The notes beneath the pieces were generated by a model, which ran no database searches, was not told the origin of the DNA, and worked only from the letters and a program-made list of their open reading frames with translations. DNA of 64,000 bases from Pseudoselenomonas ruminantium. GTDB lineage: Bacteria > Bacillota > Negativicutes > Selenomonadales > Selenomonadaceae. Positions 43,432 through 52,927 of this stretch are shown here, piece by piece (the first letter of the stretch is position 1; every line of letters begins with the position of its first letter). The stretch is from contig NZ_FOQK01000006.1 of the NCBI RefSeq assembly GCF_900113715.1, positions 30,182-94,181 on the forward strand. Direction: 5' to 3'. The position numbers were made by a program, and so were the translations under genes.

Positions 43432-44673
43432 ATGAAGGAAGAAGAATTTGCCCGGCGGCTGAAAGCGGCTGGTGCACGTGTGTTTTTGGTCGGTGGCTGG
43501 GTGCGTGACTATGTGCGCGGCGTCACGCCCCATGACAAGGATTATATGGTCTCCGGCATCACCGAGCAGCAATTCACGGTGCTCCTGCCGGAGGCTGTCA
43601 AGGTGGGCCGATCGTTCCCGGTCTATCTGGTCACGATCGACGGCCAGCGATCCGAGGTCGCCTTTGCGCGCAAGGAACGCAAGACGGGCAGCGGCTATAA
43701 CGGTTTTTCCGTTGACTATAACCCTGAGGTGACGGTGGAGGAGGATCTCTACCGCCGCGATACGACCATGAACAGCCTGGCCATGGAATTGCCCCAGGGG
43801 GAAATCATCGATCTCTACGGTGGCATCGCTGACATCCGGCAGCAGCGCATCCGCGCCATATCGGAGCATTTCTGCGAAGACCCTGTACGGGCCCTGCGGG
43901 CTGCGCGTCAGGCGGCTGAGTTCGGCTTCGCCATCAGCGACGACACGTATGCGCTGATGGCTGCTTGCCAAGAAGAGCTTGGTGCAGAGCCGGCCGAGCG
44001 GCTGCTGGCTGAGCTGCGGCGTGCCCTGCAGGCACCAAAGCCGTCCGTGTATTTCCGCAGCCTTGCCCGAGCTGGCCTGTTGGCTGTGGTATTTCCGGAG
44101 CTGGCCGCATTGATCGGCAAAACGCAGCCTGTGGCGTTCCATCCCGAGGGCGATGCGTTTGCGCATACGATGCTGGTCGTCGATACGGTGGCTGCCGAAA
44201 CGGATTCCCTGTTGGCACGGTTCGCCGGCCTGGTGCATGACTTGGGCAAAGGACAGACGCCCAAGGAAATGGAGCCGCACCATTACGGACATGAGGAACG
44301 GGGGCTGGCAATCCTCAAGGCTTGGAACGCGCGCATGACACTGCCCAGGGAGTGGCTCCAGGGCGGCCTGTTCGTGATTGCCCAGCATATGCGGGCCCCG
44401 CGCATCGGCAAGGCGGCCAAGATCGTCGATCTGCTGCTGGCAGTAGACAAAAGCTGCCTGAGCTGGCCGGAGTTCAATGCGGTGATCCGTGCGGATCATC
44501 ACAGCCTGCCATGGTATCTCGCGCAGGCTCCGGCCATCGTCCGGCAGCTGAAGCGCGTGAGCGGCCGCGATTGTCCTGCAGGCATGACAGGCCCGCAGGT
44601 AGGCGTATGGGTACGGAATCAGCAGGTCAAAGTTTATCGAAATCTCTTGATTGATTCGGATTGTGCCGATTAG
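43432..44673 (+). CDS. cca: CCA tRNA nucleotidyltransferase with HD domain
   Basis: A 413-residue class II tRNA nucleotidyltransferase that builds or repairs the 3' CCA end. The ATG at 43432 has AAGGGG upstream. The head domain carries LVGGWVRDYVRG near residue 17 and the catalytic HDKDYMV; later motifs are RKTGSGY, DLYRRDTTMNSLA and EDPVRALRAARQA. An HD domain (about 235-330) shows FAHTM and VHDLGKG. Length and order match the Escherichia coli Cca (412 residues) more than the short HD-less Bacillus enzyme. Both tRNAs in this window already encode CCA, so repair is its likely main role if that holds for all tRNAs. Confidence 0.93.
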   Translation: MKEEEFARRLKAAGARVFLVGGWVRDYVRGVTPHDKDYMVSGITEQQFTVLLPEAVKVGRSFPVYLVTIDGQRSEVAFARKERKTGSGYNGFSVDYNPEVTVEEDLYRRDTTMNSLAMELPQGEIIDLYGGIADIRQQRIRAISEHFCEDPVRALRAARQAAEFGFAISDDTYALMAACQEELGAEPAERLLAELRRALQAPKPSVYFRSLARAGLLAVVFPELAALIGKTQPVAFHPEGDAFAHTMLVVDTVAAETDSLLARFAGLVHDLGKGQTPKEMEPHHYGHEERGLAILKAWNARMTLPREWLQGGLFVIAQHMRAPRIGKAAKIVDLLLAVDKSCLSWPEFNAVIRADHHSLPWYLAQAPAIVRQLKRVSGRDCPAGMTGPQVGVWVRNQQVKVYRNLLIDSDCAD

Positions 44674-44675
44674 AG

Positions 44676-44704
44676 TTGCCAAATTTTCAAAAAGTCGCTA
44701 TAAT
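44676..44704 (+). promoter_or_regulatory. Promoter of the gamma carbonic anhydrase gene
   Basis: TTGCCA (44676-44681) and a perfect TATAAT (44699-44704) are separated by exactly 17 bases, a near-consensus housekeeping promoter directly after cca. Confidence 0.75.
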
Positions 44705-44768
44705 TAAGATAATAAATGGCGCACGAAAAGCGTCAGTCGATATGGAGATGCTGAGGAGGCGACAGTTC

Positions 44769-45287
44769 ATGAGCTACATCATTCCGTATAAATCGGTGGC
44801 ACCAAAGATCGATCCAAGTGTTTTTCTAGCTCCGTCGGCTACGGTAGTCGGTGATGTCGAAATCGGTGAGGGAGCAAGTATCTGGTTCAATGCGGTGGTC
44901 CGCGGGGATTTCCAACCCCTCCGGATCGGCAAGAATACCAACGTCCAGGATAATGCGGTGATCCATGTCATGGCGAATGTTCCTACGGAGATCGGCGATG
45001 ATGTCACGATCGGGCACAATGCGATCATCCATGCACGCAAGATCGGCAACAACTGCCTGGTGGGCATGGGGTCGATCATTCTGGGCTATACCGAGATCGG
45101 TGACAACGTCGTGATCGGCGCGGGGACGATGATCACTCAGCATAAGAAGATCCCAAGCAATTCGCTCGTCTATGGCAACCCGGCGCAGATCATCCGGGCA
45201 CTGCGCGAGGACGAGATCGAGGCATTGCATGATTCGGCGCTCGACTATCGCAAGGTAGCAGAAAATTACAAGGCAGAGATGCTTTGA
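44769..45287 (+). CDS. Gamma-carbonic-anhydrase family protein
   Basis: A 172-residue left-handed beta-helix protein built of hexapeptide repeats. The ATG at 44769 has GAGGAGG about ten bases upstream; an in-frame ATG at 44742 lacks such a site. Zinc-ligand histidines are recognisable in AVIHVMAN, IGHNAIIH and the second His of that segment, as in gamma carbonic anhydrases (YrdA/PaaY type). The proton-shuttle acidic loop of Cam is absent, as in most bacterial homologues, so activity as a CO2 hydratase is plausible but unproven. It is transcribed from its own strong promoter. Confidence 0.88.
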   Translation: MSYIIPYKSVAPKIDPSVFLAPSATVVGDVEIGEGASIWFNAVVRGDFQPLRIGKNTNVQDNAVIHVMANVPTEIGDDVTIGHNAIIHARKIGNNCLVGMGSIILGYTEIGDNVVIGAGTMITQHKKIPSNSLVYGNPAQIIRALREDEIEALHDSALDYRKVAENYKAEML

Positions 45288-45330
45288 TTGATTTTAATAT
45301 TTCTATACTTAGGCAAGGGGATTTGTTTCA

Positions 45331-45768
45331 ATGGAAAAAACACTCGTACTCATCAAACCGGATGCGTTCAGCAAGCATTACAGCGGGGATATCATCAAGC
45401 GCTATGAGCAGGAAGGCTTCCGCATCGTGGCGATGAAGCTGCTCAAGATGGATGAGCGGCTGGCATCCATCCATTACGAGGAGCATATCGGCCGTCCGTA
45501 TTATGACGATCTCGTGAGCTTCATGACGTCAGCACCGCTGATTGCGCTGGTCCTTGAAGGCGAGGATGCCATTGCCCGCGTCCGCAAGCTGCATGGCAAG
45601 ACGAATCCGGCTGAGGCCGAGGAGGGTACGATCCGCAAGCAGTTTGCTGCCAGCGGCAGCCGCAATGCGGTCCATGCGTCGGATAGCGTCGAGAATGCCA
45701 ACCGCGAGATACATATCTTCTTCAATGAGACGGAGATCCTCGATGGCCAGTATCATGCCAAAGAGTGA
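45331..45768 (+). CDS. ndk: Nucleoside diphosphate kinase
   Basis: A 145-residue enzyme that phosphorylates nucleoside diphosphates through a phosphohistidine. KPDAFSKH at the start, EEHIGRPYY near residue 50, and RNAVHASDSVENANREI near residue 111 with the active-site His are intact. Length is normal for the family. AAGGGG precedes the ATG, 43 bases after the carbonic anhydrase gene. A terminator follows, so the two genes probably form one transcript. Confidence 0.96.
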   Translation: MEKTLVLIKPDAFSKHYSGDIIKRYEQEGFRIVAMKLLKMDERLASIHYEEHIGRPYYDDLVSFMTSAPLIALVLEGEDAIARVRKLHGKTNPAEAEEGTIRKQFAASGSRNAVHASDSVENANREIHIFFNETEILDGQYHAKE

Positions 45769-45786
45769 TCTGCGATAGGAGCAGAG

Positions 45787-45814
45787 GCTCCAGGTTACGG
45801 CCTGGAGCTTTTTT
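45787..45814 (+). terminator. Terminator after ndk
   Basis: An 8-bp perfect stem GCTCCAGG / CCTGGAGC with a 6-base loop is followed by six T. Confidence 0.9.
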
Positions 45815-45956
45815 GCTGCCTGCGGTAGAGCCTTTGGTAGTGGAGCCTGGTATCTATGGGATTGGCAGAGTTTCTGGGAAAATATAGCAGCCGCAGCAGG
45901 ATATTATAAATTTTCGGAGAATACAGATAATATCATAACAATAGGAGGGAATGTCA

Positions 45957-48020
45957 ATGAAGAACTATAAGAGTACCAATATTCGCAATGTCGCTGTCGT
46001 GGGACATGGGAAAACAGGCAAGACAAGCCTGCTGGATGCCTGTCTGTTCAATACGGAAGCCGTGAAACGTCTCGGAAGTGTTGAGGATAACACGAGCGCT
46101 TTGGACTATGAGCCAGAAGAGACGAAACGCGGTATGACGGTCAACCTGAAACTGGCAGCCTGCGAATGGCGGGACTTCAAGCTCAATTTCATTGACACGC
46201 CGGGCTATCCGGATTTCGTTGGCGAAGTGAAGGATGCGATGGCGGCGGCCGATAGTGCCTTGATTGTCATTTCGGCTTCGTCGGGCATCAAGTCTGGTAC
46301 GGAGAATGCATGGTACTATGCAGAGGAGAACGAATTGCCGCGGGCTTTTTTCATTAACAAGATGGACCGTGAGCATGCGGACTTCGACGGGGTCGTCGAG
46401 GAGCTGCGCGTGCGCTTCGGCGACGGCGTCGTGCCGGTGCAGCTGCCGATCGGCAAAGAGGCAGCGTTCCAAGGTGTTGTGGACCTGCTGTCTCTGCATA
46501 TGAAGATCGTCACCCATGACAAGGAGGTCATCAAGGACGAGGTGCCTGAATACATGGCAGCAGAAGTCGAGCAGGCACGGCAGAAGATGATCGAAGCGAT
46601 TTCCGAGTTCAACGATGAGCTGCTGGAGAAATATATCGAGGGGGCCGATATCACGGAAGTGGAGATTGCCGCGGCGCTCATCGAGGGCATCCAGGCTGGC
46701 AAGATCTTTCCGGTGTTCTGCGGGTCAGCAAAGCAGAACATCGGCATGCGCAAGCTGATGAATGGCATCGTCGAGTACATGCCGACGCCGTATTTCAAGG
46801 TATCAATCGGCCTTGACCCCGTGAGCGGCGAGCTCAAGGAGCGCCATACCGAGGATGCCTTCTCGGCACAGGTATTCAAGACAATCGTCGATCCCTTTGT
46901 CGGGCGCCAGAGTTTCATCCGTATCTTGTCGGGGGATATGCGCGGGGATGCATCGTATTTCCATCCGAACAAGGAAAACGAGGAGCGCATCGGCACGCTG
47001 TTCACGATGCAGGGCAAGGTCCAGCACAATCTGAATCAGGTGGCGGCTGGCGATATTGTCGTGACGACGAAGCTGCAGCAGGTGAAGACTGGCGACACGC
47101 TCTGCGATAAAAGCGATGCTATCCAGTATGAAGCAATCGCGTATCCGGAGGCGATGCTGGAAATGGCAGCCTCGGCCCACAAAAAAGGCGAAGAGGATAA
47201 GGTATTCGGTGCGCTGGCCAAGCAGCAGGATGAAGATCCGACCATCCTGGTAAGCAAAAACAAAGAGACAGGGGAGACCTTGGTCCGTGGTGTCGGCGAA
47301 GTCCATCTGGAGATATTGGCCGAGAAGCTCCAGCGCAAATTCGGGGCGGAGATCGAGCTCAGCAAGCCACGGGTGCCATACCGTGAGACGATACGCCAGA
47401 GTGTCAAGGTACAGGGACGCCACAAGAAGCAGAGCGGTGGTCATGGACAGTTCGGCGATGTCTGGCTCGAGATCGGGCCGCGCGAAGCTGGTTCGGGCAA
47501 CGAGTTCACCGAGACGATCTTTGGCGGCAGCGTGCCGAAGCAGTATATCCCAGCCGTCGAGAAGGGGACAGCTGAGACGCTGGCCCAGGGCGTGTTGGCA
47601 GGATTCCCGGTTGTTGATGTCAAGGTCAATCTTTACGATGGCTCCTATCATCCTGTCGATTCGTCGGAGGCAGCATTCAAGACGGCGGCAGCCCTGGCCA
47701 TCCGCAAAGGAGTCATGGAGGCAGACCCGATCCTGCTCGAACCGATCGAGACCATCAAGGTCCTGACGCCGGAGTATTATCTAGGTGATGTCATGGGACG
47801 GCTCAACAGCAAGCGCGCCCATGTGCTCGGCGTCGATAGCAAAGACCGTGATATGAGTGAAATCCAGGCCTTGATCCCGCTGGCAGAGCTCTATAAGTTC
47901 GCAACGGACCTGCGTTCGCTGACACAGGGACGCGGCTCGTATCAGCTGGAATTTGCCCGCTATGAGCCGGTGCCGGAGCGCGCGGCCGCAGACATCATTG
48001 CCGAAGCACAGGCACGGTAG
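45957..48020 (+). CDS. Elongation factor G-like GTPase (EF-G paralogue)
   Basis: A 687-residue translational GTPase. The ATG at 45957 lies eight bases after AGGAGG; the in-frame ATG at 45951 is too close. Domain I has an atypical P-loop GHGKTGKTS, DTPGYPDF and NKMDREH. Domains II-V follow with the usual EF-G order and GRHKKQSGGHGQFGDVW in domain IV. The GTPase loop and insert differ from main EF-G, and it is not in a str operon (no rpsL, rpsG or tuf nearby), so it is the EF-G2-like paralogue. Such paralogues are often of unknown role; some act in ribosome recycling or stress. It is monocistronic. The 140-base gap upstream (45815-45956) holds its SD and no clear motif. Confidence 0.88.
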   Translation: MKNYKSTNIRNVAVVGHGKTGKTSLLDACLFNTEAVKRLGSVEDNTSALDYEPEETKRGMTVNLKLAACEWRDFKLNFIDTPGYPDFVGEVKDAMAAADSALIVISASSGIKSGTENAWYYAEENELPRAFFINKMDREHADFDGVVEELRVRFGDGVVPVQLPIGKEAAFQGVVDLLSLHMKIVTHDKEVIKDEVPEYMAAEVEQARQKMIEAISEFNDELLEKYIEGADITEVEIAAALIEGIQAGKIFPVFCGSAKQNIGMRKLMNGIVEYMPTPYFKVSIGLDPVSGELKERHTEDAFSAQVFKTIVDPFVGRQSFIRILSGDMRGDASYFHPNKENEERIGTLFTMQGKVQHNLNQVAAGDIVVTTKLQQVKTGDTLCDKSDAIQYEAIAYPEAMLEMAASAHKKGEEDKVFGALAKQQDEDPTILVSKNKETGETLVRGVGEVHLEILAEKLQRKFGAEIELSKPRVPYRETIRQSVKVQGRHKKQSGGHGQFGDVWLEIGPREAGSGNEFTETIFGGSVPKQYIPAVEKGTAETLAQGVLAGFPVVDVKVNLYDGSYHPVDSSEAAFKTAAALAIRKGVMEADPILLEPIETIKVLTPEYYLGDVMGRLNSKRAHVLGVDSKDRDMSEIQALIPLAELYKFATDLRSLTQGRGSYQLEFARYEPVPERAAADIIAEAQAR

Positions 48021-48037
48021 GAATATGTGCAAGCCTC

Positions 48038-48068
48038 AGGGCCTTTCCTTTTGCGGAGAGGCCCTTTT
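48038..48068 (+). terminator. Terminator after the EF-G-like gene
   Basis: An 11-bp stem AGGGCCTTTCC / GGAGAGGCCCT (one T-G pair) with a 6-base loop, ending in a T run. Confidence 0.85.
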
Positions 48069-48159
48069 CACTTGCAAACACGGGGTAAAGATGTTAAGCT
48101 AATAAGGTAATTGCTGCCGTGTCTGCGGCAAAAAAAACAAAGAAAAGAGATAGTGTATT

Positions 48160-49392
48160 ATGTGGGAAAAAGTTTGCGCTGGAATGTTGGGCGCGATGAT
48201 GATAACGGGGACGGCGGCCGGTGTTTCGGCTGCTGAGAAGGGCAGTGTGCAGCCGCAGGTGGCCGTGGCACCTGCCGCTGAGAAAGAGCAGGCCGCGCAG
48301 CCTGCTGCACAGCCAGCTGCGCAGGAGCCGGTGGCTGATGTGGCAGCAGAAGAGAAGAAGGACGAGCAGAAGAAAGAAGACCAGCTGAAGATCTCGATCA
48401 ATCTGGCGGCGCGTTCGCTGGCACTGTACCGTGGCGCGGAAAAGGTCCGCCTGTATCCGATTGCACCGGGAACGGCCTCGACGCCGACGCCGACTGGTTA
48501 TTACAAGGTCAGTGAAAAGGAAGTCAATCCGACCTGGACAGACCCCGAGACTGGCACATCAATCCCGTCGGGCCCTGATTGTCCGCTGGGATATCGCTGG
48601 ATTGGCGTGCAGGGCAACATCGGCATCCACGGTACGAACAATCCCGGCTCTATTGGCACGTATGCTTCCCATGGCTGCATGCGCATGTTTGAGAAGGACG
48701 TCGAGGAGCTTTACAGTCTGATCCATGTCGGCACGCCGATTGAAATCACGTATAACCGTGTAGTCGTCGAGAAGGCGCCGGCTGATGGTACGGTCGTATA
48801 CTACATTTATCCCGATGAGTATGGCTGGCAGAAGATTACAACCGAAGAAGTGCATAAATGGCTCAGTGGCTATGGTGTTGGCAATTTTGTCAGCGATGAG
48901 GAAATTGACAAGAAAATCGTCGAATCGGATGGCAATCCGACGTATATTGGCAAGGTTTATCCGCTCTATGTCAATGGCAAGCGGTTGAAGAACAATGCCG
49001 TTGAGCAGGATGGTGTACTGTATTTGCCGGCAATCGATCTGGCGGATGCTGTCAAGGTCAACCTGGGCTGGATTCCAGAGGCGCAGACGCTCATGAGTAC
49101 CTATGGCAAGGCACTTGGCGTGGATAAGCGCGATGTGCTTTATTGTACGGATAAAGATGTACGGACGTTGTTCCATTTGACGGGTGGCATGGACAAGGAG
49201 AAACGCTATTCGCTGCAGACCGTTGCTGCTGAAGTCCGTACGGAAAAAGAGCCTGCGGCTCAAAGCCAGAAGGTTGCGGGTGACACAAAAGCAGTGCCTG
49301 TGCAAGAAAAGGCAGAGACTAAGCCGGTGCTGACCGATGGCAGTGCCAGCAAGAAATCGTTGACGGAAATCTACCAGGAGGCTACGAAGTAA
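48160..49392 (+). CDS. Secreted L,D-transpeptidase (YkuD) with copper-amine-oxidase-like C-terminus
   Basis: A 410-residue exported cell-wall enzyme. A signal peptide (about residues 1-26) is followed by an Ala/Pro/Gln-rich and acidic linker to about residue 72. The YkuD catalytic domain then spans about 75-200 with the HGTNNPGS and SHGCMRM motifs, including the nucleophilic Cys. A segment near 260-340 (YPLYVNGKRLKNNAV) resembles the copper-amine-oxidase-like N-terminal domain found in other Firmicute cell-wall proteins. The low-complexity tail ends in a Lys/Gln-rich stretch. It forms 3-3 crosslinks or attaches proteins to peptidoglycan. The SD is weak (AAGAGA). Confidence 0.88.
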   Translation: MWEKVCAGMLGAMMITGTAAGVSAAEKGSVQPQVAVAPAAEKEQAAQPAAQPAAQEPVADVAAEEKKDEQKKEDQLKISINLAARSLALYRGAEKVRLYPIAPGTASTPTPTGYYKVSEKEVNPTWTDPETGTSIPSGPDCPLGYRWIGVQGNIGIHGTNNPGSIGTYASHGCMRMFEKDVEELYSLIHVGTPIEITYNRVVVEKAPADGTVVYYIYPDEYGWQKITTEEVHKWLSGYGVGNFVSDEEIDKKIVESDGNPTYIGKVYPLYVNGKRLKNNAVEQDGVLYLPAIDLADAVKVNLGWIPEAQTLMSTYGKALGVDKRDVLYCTDKDVRTLFHLTGGMDKEKRYSLQTVAAEVRTEKEPAAQSQKVAGDTKAVPVQEKAETKPVLTDGSASKKSLTEIYQEATK

Positions 49393-49458
49393 GCACCAGG
49401 TTCCTGGAAAATGATCGGTTGGTACATTTTTAATTGAACAATATGAGGAGGAATCCTG

Positions 49459-52074
49459 TTGAGCCAGCGTTTTGTGATTTTAGATGGCAGCAGTCTTATG
49501 TATCGTGCGTTTTATGCGCTGCCACCGCTAACAGATTCCCAAGGTGAGCCGACCAATGCGATCTTTGGCTTCTCGAATATGCTGACCAAGCTATTGAGTG
49601 AGCTGGAGCCCGACGCACTGGTCATCGCCTTTGACAAGGGGAAAAAGACGTTCCGCACGGAACGTTACGCTGCGTACAAGGGAACGCGTGATAAGACGCC
49701 GGAAGAGCTCCTCGCCCAAATCCCGCTGCTGCATGAATTTGCAGCAGCTTTTGGCATTTCATTCATCGAAAAGGAGCGCTATGAGGCCGATGATATCATC
49801 GGTACGCTGGCAACGAAAGCAGCTGCGGCTGGTCATGATGTCATGGTGGTGACGGGCGATAAGGATGCTTTGCAGCTTGTGCGGCCGAATCTGCGCGTCA
49901 TGCTGACCAAAAAGGGAATATCAGAACTCAAGGCCTACGATGAGGCAGTCTTTACGGAGGAATACGGCTTTGAGCCGCTGCGCATGATTGACCTCAAAGG
50001 GCTTATGGGCGACACGTCCGATAATATCCCTGGCGTGCCCGGGGTCGGGCCGAAGACGGCAACCAAGCTGCTTATCGAGTATGGCACGCTGGAAAATGTT
50101 TTTGCACATATTGCGGATATTTCGGGTAAGAAACTAAAGGAGCGCCTGACGGAGAACCGCGAGCAGGCCATTTTGTCGAAGGAACTGGCTACCATCGAAT
50201 TGCAGGTGCCAGAGCTGGAATTGCAGATGGACAGCTATGCCATTACGCCGGATCATGCGCGGATGAAACAATTCTGCGACCGTTATGAGCTCAAGGCAGT
50301 TTGGAAGAATTTCACGAAAATCTATGGAGCCGAGGGCGATGGCTTGTTTGCAGGGATGGATATTCCCGAGACTGTTACGCTTGATTTGACCTATGACCGT
50401 TGGGAGAAAGAGCAGGCCGAAACTATGCTGGCGCAGGCGGAATCTTTGGCGGTCAGTGGTATCTTTACTGGCAAGGCGCCGTTTGAGCAGCTCGAAGGAC
50501 TGGCCGTGGTGACAGCACCTGTCGGCAAAGCTGGTTTTGTGGCAGCGGACACGCCGGCATTTTCGCTGGTCTTAGCCGCGATGGAGCAAAAGCCTGCTAC
50601 GGTATTTGAACTCAAGCGCTACTATCATGCCGGTCTCAAGGCGGGAAACAAATATTTTGATGTGAAGCTGGCGGCTTATTTGCTGCAGCCGGAACTGGCA
50701 AGATATGAGCTGGCCAATCTTTCCCATCAGTATTTTCCGGAGCAGTCTGTTCCCGAGCGATTTACTGATGAAACCGAGCAGGCGGTCTGGAATGCCAGGA
50801 TACTTGGCATGTTGCAGGATAAACTCATGGCTGAGCTTACGTCGCTTGGCATGAAGGACCTGTATGAAACGGTGGAATTGCCGCTGGTGGAAGTGCTGGC
50901 GGCTATGGAGCAGAATGGTGTCTATGTGAATCGTGCGCATCTCGAGCGCAAAGCCGCAGAGGTCGGCAGCAAGATCGCAGAAATCCAGCAGGACATCTAT
51001 GCGCTGGCCGGGATGGAGTTCAACATCAATTCGCCCAAACAGCTGGGCGAAGTATTGTTCGAGCGCCTGGGGCTGCCGCCCACCAAGAAAACGAAGACGG
51101 GCTACTCGACGAATGCTGAGGTGTTAGAGTCGCTGCGGTTCCAGCATCCCATCGTCGAGCAGATCCTGGCTTACCGCATGTGGACAAAATTGAAATCGAC
51201 CTATCTGGACGGTATCGGCGAGCTTATCCATCCCGAGTCGGGCCGCGTCCATACGAGCTTCAACCAGACGGTCACGGCGACGGGACGCCTGTCGAGCTCG
51301 GATCCGAACCTGCAGAATATCCCGGTACGCACCGAGGAGGGCAAGACAATCCGCGCCTTGTTTGAACCGGGCGCAGGCTATGACTGCCTGCTGTCGGCGG
51401 ATTATTCGCAGATCGAGCTGCGCCTGCTCGCGCATATGTCCAAAGATGCCAGCTTCATCGATGCGTTCTGCCAGAATCAGGACATCCATGCGCGCACGGC
51501 AGCTGAAGTCTTTGATGTGCCGTTTACTGAGGTCACACCGGACTTGCGCCGTAAGGCCAAGGCCGTAAACTTTGGGATTGTCTACGGTATCAGCGACTAT
51601 GGCCTGTCGCGTGATCTTCATATCCCGAAGAAAGAGGCGGCTGAGTATATCAAGAACTATTTCGCGCGTTATCCGGGGGTCAAGAAATTCCTCGATGATA
51701 CGGTAGCTGAGGCCCATGAAACGGGCGGGGTCAAGACGCTTTATGGCCGCCGCCGCGAGTTGCCGGCCATAAAGAGCCGCAATTTCATGCAGCGTTCGTT
51801 GGCTGAACGCATGGCGATGAACACGCCAATCCAGGGAACGGCGGCCGATATCATCAAGCTCGCGATGATAGATGCCTATAAACGCCTGCAGGCCGCCGGT
51901 GTCAAGAGCCGCATGCTGCTGCAGGTACACGATGAGCTTGTGCTGGAGACGACACAGGAAGAACTTGAGCAGGTCAGTGCAATCCTCAAGGAATCAATGG
52001 AGCACGTCGCCGATCTTTCCGTGCCGCTCGTCATTGATATCCATAGCGGTAAAGATTGGGCGGAGGCGAAATGA
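49459..52074 (+). CDS. polA: DNA polymerase I
   Basis: An 871-residue family A polymerase. The TTG at 49459 has GAGGAGG upstream. The 5'-nuclease domain (about 1-290) is intact, with DGSSLMYRAFYAL, YEADDIIG and the GDTSDNIPGVPGVGPKTA helix-hairpin. The middle 3'-5' exonuclease-like domain (about 300-460) lacks the acidic DEDD residues, as in Bacillus stearothermophilus PolA, so it is presumably inactive. The polymerase motifs are normal: motif A with D648 in SADYSQIELR, RRKAKAVNFGIVYG, and motif C VHDE with D825. The gene opens a group with mutM, coaE, a lytic transglycosylase and polC. Confidence 0.96.
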   Translation: MSQRFVILDGSSLMYRAFYALPPLTDSQGEPTNAIFGFSNMLTKLLSELEPDALVIAFDKGKKTFRTERYAAYKGTRDKTPEELLAQIPLLHEFAAAFGISFIEKERYEADDIIGTLATKAAAAGHDVMVVTGDKDALQLVRPNLRVMLTKKGISELKAYDEAVFTEEYGFEPLRMIDLKGLMGDTSDNIPGVPGVGPKTATKLLIEYGTLENVFAHIADISGKKLKERLTENREQAILSKELATIELQVPELELQMDSYAITPDHARMKQFCDRYELKAVWKNFTKIYGAEGDGLFAGMDIPETVTLDLTYDRWEKEQAETMLAQAESLAVSGIFTGKAPFEQLEGLAVVTAPVGKAGFVAADTPAFSLVLAAMEQKPATVFELKRYYHAGLKAGNKYFDVKLAAYLLQPELARYELANLSHQYFPEQSVPERFTDETEQAVWNARILGMLQDKLMAELTSLGMKDLYETVELPLVEVLAAMEQNGVYVNRAHLERKAAEVGSKIAEIQQDIYALAGMEFNINSPKQLGEVLFERLGLPPTKKTKTGYSTNAEVLESLRFQHPIVEQILAYRMWTKLKSTYLDGIGELIHPESGRVHTSFNQTVTATGRLSSSDPNLQNIPVRTEEGKTIRALFEPGAGYDCLLSADYSQIELRLLAHMSKDASFIDAFCQNQDIHARTAAEVFDVPFTEVTPDLRRKAKAVNFGIVYGISDYGLSRDLHIPKKEAAEYIKNYFARYPGVKKFLDDTVAEAHETGGVKTLYGRRRELPAIKSRNFMQRSLAERMAMNTPIQGTAADIIKLAMIDAYKRLQAAGVKSRMLLQVHDELVLETTQEELEQVSAILKESMEHVADLSVPLVIDIHSGKDWAEAK

Positions 52075-52075
52075 C

Positions 52076-52903
52076 ATGCCAGAAATGCCTGAGGTAGAGA
52101 TCATCCGCCGTTATCTGGATAAGCAGCTGACCGGTCAGCGCATCATGGGCGTGGACCTCCTGCTGCCGCGCCAGATCAAATGGCCGGAGCCGGAAGGGTA
52201 CCGGGCGATGGCGATTGGCCGCACGATCGCCGGTATGAACCGCCGCGGCAAATATCTGCTCATGGCGCTGGATAACGGCAGTGAGCTTGTCTTTCATCTG
52301 CGCATGACGGGACGGCTCGTCTATGAACCGGACGGCGTGAACCATGACAGCCATGCCCGCCTGCTGTTCCAGCTGGACGGTGGCGGACTGCTGGTCTATG
52401 GTGACACGCGCACGCTGGGGACGCTCTATGCGCTATCCCCTGGTGAGCGCTGGCGCATCCATGGCCTTGCGGAAATGGGGCCGGAGCCGCTCACCGGGGA
52501 TTTTACGCCGGCGTATATCCAGCAGACGGCGAAAGGCCGCCGGACGGCGGTCAAATCGTTCCTGCTCAACCAGAAATACATCGGCGGCATTGGCAACATC
52601 TATGCCGATGAGGCCTTGTTCCTGGCCGGGATACATCCGCTGCGGCCTGTTGGCAGCTTGTCGGCGGCAGAGTGCCAACGACTGCATCAGTCGGTCAATA
52701 CGGCCATCGCAGCAGGTATCCGCGACGGTGGAACGACTTTCCGGGATTATAAGAACGGTGAGGGCAAGCAGGGCAGCCATCAGGAACAGCTGTATGTCTA
52801 TAACCGTCAAGGACAGCCATGCCGCCGGTGTGGCACAGAGATCGAGAAGATGACCGTTGGCGGGCGGGGGACGCATTTATGCCCGCAATGCCAGCGGCCA
52901 TAA
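52076..52903 (+). CDS. mutM: Formamidopyrimidine-DNA glycosylase (Fpg)
   Basis: A 275-residue base-excision repair enzyme removing 8-oxoguanine and formamidopyrimidines. The ATG at 52076 gives the obligatory N-terminal PEMPEVE with catalytic Pro and Glu; the frame is open further upstream inside polA but is not coding. NRRGKYL carries the catalytic Lys. The H2TH region is intact, and a C-terminal zinc finger has CRRCG and CPQC. It starts two bases after the polA stop, so it is translationally coupled to polA, a usual partner in Firmicutes. Confidence 0.96.
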   Translation: MPEMPEVEIIRRYLDKQLTGQRIMGVDLLLPRQIKWPEPEGYRAMAIGRTIAGMNRRGKYLLMALDNGSELVFHLRMTGRLVYEPDGVNHDSHARLLFQLDGGGLLVYGDTRTLGTLYALSPGERWRIHGLAEMGPEPLTGDFTPAYIQQTAKGRRTAVKSFLLNQKYIGGIGNIYADEALFLAGIHPLRPVGSLSAAECQRLHQSVNTAIAAGIRDGGTTFRDYKNGEGKQGSHQEQLYVYNRQGQPCRRCGTEIEKMTVGGRGTHLCPQCQRP

Positions 52904-52927
52904 GGGATAGAAGGAATGGGGAGAACT

